7,473 nt of DNA from Flavobacteriales bacterium (GTDB lineage Bacteria > Bacteroidota > Bacteroidia > Flavobacteriales_D > Sanyastnellaceae): contig DQRJ01000142.1 in NCBI GenBank assembly GCA_015663855.1, forward strand, positions 1-7,473, written 5' to 3'. Of this stretch, positions 1 through 5,078 are shown piece after piece. Numbering within the stretch: the first letter of the stretch is position 1; every line of letters starts with the position of its first letter. Both the position numbers and the translations under genes were made by a program. The notes under the pieces are model-generated. The model worked only from the letters and a program-made list of their open reading frames with translations, was not told the DNA's origin and did no database searches.

Positions 1-229
1 CCTGCATTGCTTTTACGATAGCAGGATGACAATGACCTTGGTTTACAGCGCTGTATGCACTCAAGAAGTCGAAGTATTCCTTACCCTCGATATCCCAAAC
101 CAATACTCCTTCTCCTCTATCTAAAACTACCGGAAGTGGGTGGTAGTTGTGTGCTCCATGGCGGTTCTCTAGATCCATAGCCTCAGCAGAGGTGCTAGGA
201 CCGGCAATCATATTAGCGTTTAGTTCCAT
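1..229 (-). CDS. rocD: Ornithine aminotransferase (ornithine--oxo-acid transaminase), N-terminal part, cut by window edge
   Basis: Ornithine delta-aminotransferase is a PLP enzyme that moves the delta-amino group of ornithine to 2-oxoglutarate, giving glutamate semialdehyde and glutamate in arginine/ornithine catabolism. Only the first 76 codons are in the window. They carry the family's conserved N-terminal signature HGAHNYHPLPVVL (residues 24-36), then GEGVLVWDIEGKEYFDF (39-55), and SAYSAVNQGHCHP (57-69), which contributes to the active site. The PLP lysine lies outside the window. The reading frame is open from the ATG at 229 to the edge. An in-frame ATG at 211 (Met7) is an alternative start, and a perfect TAnnTTTG -7 box at 234-241 makes it attractive, because the first ATG would have almost no leader. 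The gene lies 23 bases after the response regulator on the same strand, so it may also be read from the kinase-regulator transcript. The family call is firm; the start is not. Confidence 0.93.
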   Translation of the reverse strand, partial: MELNANMIAGPSTSAEAMDLENRHGAHNYHPLPVVLDRGEGVLVWDIEGKEYFDFLSAYSAVNQGHCHPAIVKAMQ

Positions 230-233
230 ACCC

Positions 234-241
234 CAAAGATA
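234..241 (-). promoter_or_regulatory. Possible rocD -7 promoter element (TATCTTTG)
   Basis: Read on the minus strand this is TATCTTTG, an exact match to the Bacteroidota -7 consensus TAnnTTTG. It ends four bases before the rocD ATG at 229. Transcription would therefore begin at or just past that ATG, giving either a leaderless message or a leader of about 18 bases if translation starts at the ATG at 211. No TTG was seen at the usual -33 spacing, so this could be a chance match. Confidence 0.3.
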
Positions 242-252
242 TCATAAAGACA

Positions 253-864
253 TTACTTCGGGTTGTTCCAATCTAAGTAGTTGCGTATTATTTGAGGAAG
301 GGTAGAATTGTTCTTTTTAATAATATCCCTGAAATTACTTCTAACCGTATTTATCGTAATCCCCATCGTTTCAGAAATTTCTTTCTGAGTTTTACCACTG
401 ATAATCAAGCGTAGCATTTCCTCCTCTCTATCTCCAATTTTAAGGCGTTTCATCGGTTTAGAAGATGTAGTTTTCTGCTTCTTCAGTGTTACAGGACATC
501 TGTAGTTATCAAGATTCTTGAAGTTTTGTATCGCATAAATAATATGGTCCAGCTGCCCTAATTTGCATACGAATCCGGCCACCATCAGCTCATTCGCTTT
601 ATCCGTCAGGGTTTTATTATAATAGAGAGAATATATAATACATGGAGTGTCATTCTTTTTTGCCTCATCTGCAACTGTAAATCGTTTCCCTTCTTCAAAG
701 TCCAAATCAGAAATCACCAAGTCAAATTTCTTTTTCTTCAGATAGCTGATAGCTTTTGCAGTAGTTAACGATGTGCTTACCACTGCATTAGGGTAAATAT
801 CCTTGATGATCTTTTCAAGGGTTATTATAATAGGTGGCTGATCTTCAGCTATTAGAATTTTCAT
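253..864 (-). CDS. Two-component response regulator, REC domain plus LuxR/NarL-type helix-turn-helix
   Basis: A 203-residue DNA-binding response regulator, presumed to be phosphorylated by the kinase encoded just upstream. The receiver domain (about 1-115) starts with MKILIAEDQ and has the acidic pair Glu7-Asp8, the likely phospho-acceptor Asp53 (in DLVISDLDF), the switch Ser79 and the conserved Lys101, so all its key residues are present. After a basic linker, residues 143-185 form a LuxR/GerE-type four-helix DNA-binding domain with GDREEEMLRLI, GKTQKEISETMGI and the recognition helix TINTVRSNFRDI. The start at 864 is chosen because it begins exactly at the first strand of the receiver fold. 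An ATG 16 codons further up (912) lies deep in the kinase gene and would add an unrelated tail. The start overlaps the end of the kinase gene by 20 bases, which suggests translational coupling. The target genes cannot be read from the sequence; rocD directly downstream is an obvious candidate. Confidence 0.9.
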   Translation of the reverse strand: MKILIAEDQPPIIITLEKIIKDIYPNAVVSTSLTTAKAISYLKKKKFDLVISDLDFEEGKRFTVADEAKKNDTPCIIYSLYYNKTLTDKANELMVAGFVCKLGQLDHIIYAIQNFKNLDNYRCPVTLKKQKTTSSKPMKRLKIGDREEEMLRLIISGKTQKEISETMGITINTVRSNFRDIIKKNNSTLPQIIRNYLDWNNPK

Positions 865-1618
865 AAACAGGTAATGTGAAGTTAAATTCCTCAGTAGCAA
901 ATCCGTCCTCAAGTAGTAATGTTCTTTTGCCTCCTACGAAAGAAAGTCTTTCAGTTAAAATTCGCTGTCCTCTATGTCCTGTCTTAGAAATTCGTTGCGT
1001 CCCTTTTATTTCATTAGAAGGATACATGAGTACAATATTCAGAGCCTCATGATTGTCGCTTGTTACCATGACCTGAATGTAAGTAGGGACAGAGTGTTTT
1101 ACAGCGTTAACGATTGATTCTTGAATAATCCGGAAAATGTGAATACTACAGATTTCTGTCAAAGGGATTCTTTCTTCGATGGTAATTCCCACGAAACACG
1201 TGCTTGAAGTAAAAGTAGAGGAAAGAGATTCCAAGGACTCATATAAGTCAGACTCTTGAAGTACTACAGGGTAAATCTTCGAGTTTGTGAAAGTCATCTC
1301 ATTCTGATATTTTTCAATCAGATCTATCCAAAGCTCCCTAACATCTTTTGATTCGAACGAGGCGCCATCATGAATCATTTGTTTAAGTGGTACGAGAAAA
1401 CCTCCCAGTGTGTCGTGAATCTCACTCGCGATTGCTCGCCTCTCTTCCTCAAGTTCTTTGAAAAAGTCATTGCGAATAATATTCTCTTTCCTCTTTTTTC
1501 GTTCATATATCGAGTAAATCCAAATAACTCCTATAGCAAATAGTATACTCAGTGGTAGGTACGTAGTTATTATGTTGCTTGAGTGTTCCAATAGTGCTAT
1601 TTCCTTAGACTGGCACAA
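845..1618 (-). CDS. Short membrane-bound sensor histidine kinase, NarL/HisKA_3 type, with degenerate ATP-binding G1 box
   Basis: A 257-residue kinase expected to autophosphorylate on histidine and pass phosphate to the adjacent regulator. Residues 20-38 form one membrane helix followed by the basic stretch ERKKRKE, which implies an N-outside, C-inside topology. A charged helix leads to the HisKA_3 dimerisation motif ERRAIASEIHDTLGG, with phospho-acceptor His68 followed by Asp69. The C-terminal HATPase domain keeps the N-box (FRIIQESIVNAVKHS, Asn171), and its end retains Gly217, Arg224 and Gly229-Gly230. The G1 box, normally DNG, reads YPSN at 199-202 and lacks the aspartate that contacts adenine. 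There is no recognisable sensor domain, only about 19 residues before the helix. The start is a TTG at 1618. An in-frame stop lies five codons upstream, and the first in-frame ATG is beyond His68, so a non-ATG start seems forced unless the frame is disrupted. A TTG at 1591 is an alternative. Confidence 0.85.
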   Translation of the reverse strand: MCQSKEIALLEHSSNIITTYLPLSILFAIGVIWIYSIYERKKRKENIIRNDFFKELEEERRAIASEIHDTLGGFLVPLKQMIHDGASFESKDVRELWIDLIEKYQNEMTFTNSKIYPVVLQESDLYESLESLSSTFTSSTCFVGITIEERIPLTEICSIHIFRIIQESIVNAVKHSVPTYIQVMVTSDNHEALNIVLMYPSNEIKGTQRISKTGHRGQRILTERLSFVGGKRTLLLEDGFATEEFNFTLPVYENSNS

Positions 1619-1644
1619 ATTACTTATTTCTTAACATCTAAACA

Positions 1645-1699
1645 CCCCTTAAATTAGGGGGCTTTGCGGAAAACTCAGTGAGAGCAAGGGATTAGGGGG
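1645..1699. promoter_or_regulatory. Possible operator: small inverted repeat and a 9-base direct repeat upstream of the kinase gene
   Basis: The stretch between the kinase start and the icd terminator contains CCCCTTAAATTAGGGG (1645-1660), an inverted repeat with five-base arms CCCCT and AGGGG around an A/T core. The word ATTAGGGGG occurs twice, at 1653-1661 and 1691-1699, with starts 38 bases apart, and its first copy overlaps the inverted repeat. G/C blocks like these stand out in A/T-rich intergenic DNA, and their place ahead of the kinase-regulator genes suggests a protein-binding site. No convincing TAnnTTTG promoter was found here. The rest of 1619-1740 shows nothing I can name. Confidence 0.25.
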
Positions 1700-1742
1700 T
1701 GATGTTTGTGTCTTTATTTAGTAACATGAAATTGTTAAAATG

Positions 1743-1780
1743 AAAAAAGTAGAATCCGCGAAAGGGCGAATTCTACTTTT
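1743..1780 (-). terminator. Intrinsic terminator of icd
   Basis: An 11-base stem with arms at 1745-1755 and 1770-1780, extended by one C/A mismatch and three G/C pairs (1757-1759 with 1766-1768), closes a six-base loop at 1760-1765. On the minus strand the hairpin ends in a run of six T (complement of 1743-1748). It begins about 30 bases past the icd stop codon, the expected place for the end of the ndk-icd message. The other side carries a TTTT run, so it may also work weakly in the plus direction, where no gene needs it. Confidence 0.85.
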
Positions 1781-1811
1781 AAGTACTGATTGTGTTAGCA
1801 GGAAGGGGCAT

Positions 1812-3044
1812 TTAAGCCTCCATACGTACTTTCAGATCGTTGTCGATTGCAGAAAGGAATTCTTCAGTTGTGAGCCAGTGCTCAGTCGTCATATCCTTTT
1901 CGTGGATGAGAAGAGCTAGGTCTTTCGTCATGCGTCCGCTTTGTACAACGTCGATGCAAACTTGTTCTAGTGTGTCAGCGAACTTGCGTAGCTCGTTGTT
2001 TCCGTCGAGCTTACCACGGAAGTTTAGACCACGTGTCCAAGCGAATATCGAAGCGATAGGGTTTGTTGAAGTCTTATTGCCCTTTTGGTGCTCGCGGTAG
2101 TGACGAGTCACTGTTCCGTGTGCCGCCTCGGCCTCCATAGTTCCTCCGTCTGGAGTTACTAGTACAGACGTCATAAGTCCGAGTGATCCGTAACCTTGAG
2201 CTACTGTGTCAGACTGAACGTCTCCGTCGTAGTTCTTACATGCCCAAACAAATCCACCACTCCACTTCATCGCTGCAGCTACCATATCGTCAATGAGACG
2301 GTGCTCATAAGTGATTCCAACTTCAGCAAATCTTGCAGCGAATTTTGCATCAAAAACCTCTTGAAAGATGTCTTTGAAACGTCCGTCGTACGCTTTTAGA
2401 ATTGTGTTTTTCGTAGATAAGTAAAGAGGCCATTTCTTAGTGAGGGCTTGATTCATACAGCTATGAGCGAAACCGTAAATGCTTTCGTCAGTGTTGTACA
2501 TACTCATTGCAACTCCTCCTTCCCCTTCGAAATTGTAAACGGTCCACTCTTGAGTCTCGCGACCGTCCTCAGGAATGAAAGACATCTTAAGAGTTCCTTT
2601 ACCTTTAATTCTAGTGTCGGTAGCTTTATACTGATCTCCGAATGCATGACGTCCTATACAAATAGGTTTTGTCCATCCCGGAACGAGACGAGGAATGTTA
2701 TTCATAATGATAGGCTCACGGAATACTGTACCTCCTATAATGTTACGCAACGTACCGTTAGGAGATTGCCACATTTTCTTTAGACCGAACTCCTCCACTC
2801 TTGCTTCGTCCGGAGTAATAGTAGCACATTTTATACCTACGTGGTGCTTCTTTATGGCTTCTGCGGCGTCGATTGTGATTTGGTCTAAAGTCTCGTCACG
2901 CTTCTCGATACCGAGGTCAAAATACAACAACTCAATATCTAGGTACGGGAGGATTAACTTGTCCTTTATGAACTGCCAAATGATGCGAGTCATCTCGTCG
3001 CCATCAATTTCAACTACCGGGTTTGCAACTTTAATCTTCTCCAT
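1812..3044 (-). CDS. icd: Isocitrate dehydrogenase (NADP+), homodimeric eukaryote-like type II
   Basis: Oxidises isocitrate to 2-oxoglutarate and CO2 in the TCA cycle, producing NADPH in the cytosol. The 410-residue protein is of the class that includes human IDH1/IDH2, not the E. coli Icd class. As far as I recall human IDH1, the residues align without offset through most of the chain: Ser94, Arg100 and Arg109 (SPNGTLRN and following), Arg132 in GRHAFGDQYKATD, Tyr139, Lys212, the metal ligands Asp252, Asp275 and Asp279, and the NADP-binding segment AAHGTVTRHYREHQKG with Arg314 and His315, then Asn328 in TSTNPIASIFAW. All catalytic residues I can check are present, so it should be active. The start MEKIKVANPVVEIDGDEMTR matches the family N-terminus. 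The gene follows ndk by 22 bases, which implies co-transcription, and a strong hairpin terminator follows its stop codon. No clear Shine-Dalgarno sequence precedes it. Confidence 0.97.
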   Translation of the reverse strand: MEKIKVANPVVEIDGDEMTRIIWQFIKDKLILPYLDIELLYFDLGIEKRDETLDQITIDAAEAIKKHHVGIKCATITPDEARVEEFGLKKMWQSPNGTLRNIIGGTVFREPIIMNNIPRLVPGWTKPICIGRHAFGDQYKATDTRIKGKGTLKMSFIPEDGRETQEWTVYNFEGEGGVAMSMYNTDESIYGFAHSCMNQALTKKWPLYLSTKNTILKAYDGRFKDIFQEVFDAKFAARFAEVGITYEHRLIDDMVAAAMKWSGGFVWACKNYDGDVQSDTVAQGYGSLGLMTSVLVTPDGGTMEAEAAHGTVTRHYREHQKGNKTSTNPIASIFAWTRGLNFRGKLDGNNELRKFADTLEQVCIDVVQSGRMTKDLALLIHEKDMTTEHWLTTEEFLSAIDNDLKVRMEA

Positions 3045-3066
3045 AATCTAAATCTTCTAAATGGGC

Positions 3067-3486
3067 TTATGCTTCTTCGCGTTCGCTGAAGTAGAAACGT
3101 CCTTCGATTGCAGCGTTCTCATCAGAATCAGATCCGTGAACTGCGTTAGCGGCGATACTTTTAGCGAAATCAGCACGGATAGTTCCTGGTGCAGCTTCAG
3201 CTGGGTTTGTAGATCCGATTAACTCTCTGAATGAAGCTACTGCGTCATCCTTTTCGAGGATTGCAGCAACGATAGGGCCAGAAGTCATGTATTCAACAAG
3301 TTCTCCGTAGAAAGGACGCTCTGAGTGAACCTCGTAAAAAGATTCAGCCTGAGCCTTAGAAAGCTGAGTCCACTTCATTGCTTTAATCGTAAAACCTGCC
3401 TGAATAATACGGTCAATAATCTTTCCAGTGTTACCAGCAGTGGTAGCATCTGGCTTGAGCATTGTAAATGTGCGATTTGTCGCCAT
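3067..3486 (-). CDS. ndk: Nucleoside diphosphate kinase
   Basis: Transfers the gamma-phosphate of ATP to nucleoside diphosphates through a phosphohistidine, keeping NTP and dNTP pools balanced in the cytosol. The 139-residue chain has the usual length for the short bacterial family. Visible landmarks are FTMLKPDA (Lys11), Tyr51, Arg87 in FRELIGSTNPAEAAPGTIR with Thr93 and Arg104, Asn114, and the catalytic His117 in the hallmark NAVHGSDS, followed by the C-terminal FYFSERE. The start is set at the ATG at 3486 because MATNRTFTMLKPD is the normal N-terminus. An in-frame ATG at 3528 would add 14 residues not seen in the family and would lie upstream of the likely promoter. It is the first gene of a two-gene unit with icd, 22 bases downstream, and diverges from the PspC-domain gene. 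Confidence 0.96.
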   Translation of the reverse strand: MATNRTFTMLKPDATTAGNTGKIIDRIIQAGFTIKAMKWTQLSKAQAESFYEVHSERPFYGELVEYMTSGPIVAAILEKDDAVASFRELIGSTNPAEAAPGTIRADFAKSIAANAVHGSDSDENAAIEGRFYFSEREEA

Positions 3487-3509
3487 AGTAAAATTGTTTA
3501 AATGGTGGG

Positions 3510-3517
3510 CGAAAATA
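3510..3517 (-). promoter_or_regulatory. Probable -7 element of the ndk-icd promoter (TATTTTCG)
   Basis: On the minus strand this reads TATTTTCG followed by CCC, one mismatch from the Bacteroidota -7 box TAnnTTTG. It sits 23 bases before the ndk ATG at 3486, which would give a short leader. It also lies inside the longer version of the ndk frame, which argues for the 3486 start. No TTG at the expected -33 spacing was seen. Confidence 0.4.
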
Positions 3518-3541
3518 CGTCTTTTCATTCAATTTACCTCT

Positions 3542-3549
3542 TACCTTTA
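3542..3549 (+). promoter_or_regulatory. Possible -7 element for the PspC-domain gene (TACCTTTA)
   Basis: TACCTTTA differs from TAnnTTTG only in its last base and lies 19 bases before the ATG at 3569. It is 24 bases from the opposing ndk -7 candidate, so the two divergent promoters would share their upstream sequences. No -33 TTG was found. Confidence 0.28.
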
Positions 3550-3568
3550 GACCAAATGCACTTCTTTC

Positions 3569-3760
3569 ATGGCCTATTCACCCCCACTTCGTAGAAAACG
3601 CAACGGTAGTAAAATTGCCGGTGTCTGTAATGGTTTGGCTCAGCACTTCGATTTGCCTGTAAGAAATGTTAGATGGGCGTTCGTTTTTCTCGGATTATTG
3701 GGTGTCGGTTTAAGTTTCGCGATATACTTCGTTCTTTGGATTTTACTCCCGGAAAAATAA
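3569..3760 (+). CDS. PspC-domain small inner-membrane protein
   Basis: A 63-residue protein consisting almost entirely of a PspC domain (named for phage shock protein C, a membrane-stress sensor in enterobacteria). A basic N-terminus (LRRKRNGS, residues 7-14) leads into the signature KIAGVCNGLAQHFDLP (15-30), then VRNVRWAFVF and a hydrophobic segment at about 35-60 ending in WILLPEK, the typical end of the domain. The basic N-terminus is expected on the cytoplasmic side. Stand-alone PspC proteins of this size are common in Bacteroidota, often without other psp genes, and none are seen here, so a phage-shock role should not be assumed. The gene is followed after 7 bases by the secreted cyanophycinase-like gene on the same strand, so the two are probably co-transcribed. 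The family is clear; the function is not. Confidence 0.9.
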   Translation: MAYSPPLRRKRNGSKIAGVCNGLAQHFDLPVRNVRWAFVFLGLLGVGLSFAIYFVLWILLPEK

Positions 3761-3767
3761 ACATAAT

Positions 3768-5078
3768 ATGTTGAGGTTTCTACTTTTTAACGCCTTTCTT
3801 GCTTTTAGCGCCTGTGTTAGTGCCCAAAACTTTACATCTTGGTCAGTCGGTTCTTCGACATCAATAGATGTGGATCCTGAACCAGGGATTGTTTTAATGG
3901 GAGGAGCCGGGGAAATGCCAGAAGCAATGGTTTGGTTCTTAGAGAAGGCAAACGGAGGGGATATTCTCGTGCTTCGTGCTTCAGGATCAGATGCGTATAA
4001 TGATTATTTGTTTTCTGAGTTAGGTGTTAATGTGAATAGAGTTGAGACCATTCGTTGTAATAATCCTAACTGTGCTAATGAACCTTATATCTTAGAAAGG
4101 ATTGCTGAAGCTGAAGCGGTTTGGATTGCTGGAGGAGACCAACACAATTACGTTCAGTTTTGGAAGGATACAGCAATAGAAGATGCACTTCATTCTTTAG
4201 TTAATGGTCGAGGTGGTGCAATTGGTGGAATTTCTGCAGGACTCGCAATACTTGGATTCGGGTATTTTGCAGCTTCTAACGGCACGGTTTATTCTGGGGC
4301 TGCATTATCTAACCCTTATAACGAGGATATGGATGTTCGTTATGGTGATTTCCTTCGACTGCCGTTCATGAATAATGTAATAAACGACTCTCATTATGAT
4401 GACCCGGATAGAAAGGGGAGACATGTTTCATTTATGGCTAGACTTATTACAGATCATTCAATTCCAGCTTTAGGAATAGGTTGTAATGAGTACACAGCTG
4501 TCTGTATAGGTCAAGATGGTTTCGCTCATTGTTATGGGGAGTATCCTCAATATCAGGAACAAGTATACTTTATTCGCCCTGCCTGTTTAGATACTGACGC
4601 TCCGGTTTGTATTCCTGACACACCACTTGATTGGGGTTTTGAGGGTGGTGCTATAAATGTATTCGTTGTAAATGCCACAATTCAGGGTGATAGAGGGTTA
4701 GACTTAAATGATTGGACTACTGGAGATGGAGGCTATTGGGAGAATTGGTGGGTTGAATCAGGAGAATTACTGACTTCTCCAATGGATAAAGCTCCTGCTT
4801 GTCCAGTATCTTCAGTAAACCAAATTAACACGCCACCTGCATCATCTTATTTAGCTTCGGGGCAGTCGATTTTTGCAGTGAAGTCTAGTGATGGGAATCT
4901 GATGATTACCATACCGTCTGAAGGAGAATTTATGATATCGGATATGTCCGGGAGAATGTTAAACTACATAGGAGAATTGCAAAGAGGTACTCATTCAATC
5001 CACTTTCCGATAGATTCGAGTTGCATTATTATCAACGACATAAATAAATTGCTGAAATCAGCAGTCATTTGTCAATAG
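3768..5078 (+). CDS. Secreted cyanophycinase-like serine peptidase (S51 family) with a T9SS-like C-terminal domain
   Basis: A 436-residue exported protein. Residues 1-19 are a signal peptide with a likely signal peptidase I cut in VSA|QN. The S51 (cyanophycinase/peptidase E) fold follows: GIVLMGGAGEMPEAMVWFLEKA (start of the domain, residues 40-61), LRASGSDAYNDY, WIAGGDQHNY (Gln125), the nucleophile elbow GGISAG with Ser156, the catalytic-histidine motif DSHYDDPDRKGR (His209), and GIGCNEYTAV with the likely third catalytic residue Glu241. About 90 further residues hold an unassigned Cys- and Trp-rich stretch. Residues 375-425 (GEFMISDMSGRMLNYIGELQRGTHSI...) resemble a type IX secretion sorting domain, though the end is atypical. 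True cyanophycinases release Asp-Arg dipeptides from cyanophycin; here two residues of the substrate-binding motif appear changed, so the substrate is uncertain. The mature chain has ten cysteines, which suits an extracytoplasmic, disulfide-bonded protein. The 3' end overlaps the convergent helicase gene by 14 bases. Confidence 0.85.
   Translation: MLRFLLFNAFLAFSACVSAQNFTSWSVGSSTSIDVDPEPGIVLMGGAGEMPEAMVWFLEKANGGDILVLRASGSDAYNDYLFSELGVNVNRVETIRCNNPNCANEPYILERIAEAEAVWIAGGDQHNYVQFWKDTAIEDALHSLVNGRGGAIGGISAGLAILGFGYFAASNGTVYSGAALSNPYNEDMDVRYGDFLRLPFMNNVINDSHYDDPDRKGRHVSFMARLITDHSIPALGIGCNEYTAVCIGQDGFAHCYGEYPQYQEQVYFIRPACLDTDAPVCIPDTPLDWGFEGGAINVFVVNATIQGDRGLDLNDWTTGDGGYWENWWVESGELLTSPMDKAPACPVSSVNQINTPPASSYLASGQSIFAVKSSDGNLMITIPSEGEFMISDMSGRMLNYIGELQRGTHSIHFPIDSSCIIINDINKLLKSAVICQ

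Noticed and set aside
865..912. Longer N-terminus for the response regulator, starting at 912
   Set aside because: The receiver fold begins exactly at MKILIAED; the additional 16 residues are unrelated and lie deep in the kinase gene.
1619..1740. Small RNA or short peptide gene in the intergenic region upstream of the kinase
   Set aside because: The only minus-strand ATG near the kinase (1637) opens a frame of five codons, and no stable fold with a terminator was seen apart from the icd terminator.
1840..3051. Several plus-strand open frames inside icd
   Set aside because: They lie opposite a fully conserved enzyme gene, have no family resemblance, and their compositions are what the reverse complement of icd would give.
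3487..3528. Longer N-terminus for nucleoside diphosphate kinase, starting at 3528
   Set aside because: The family starts at MATNRTF-like sequence, and the probable promoter lies inside the extension.
3798..3830. Lipoprotein signal on the S51-family protein (FSAC, Cys16)
   Set aside because: Phe at -3 does not fit the lipobox well, while VSA|QN just after it is a good signal peptidase I site typical of these bacteria.
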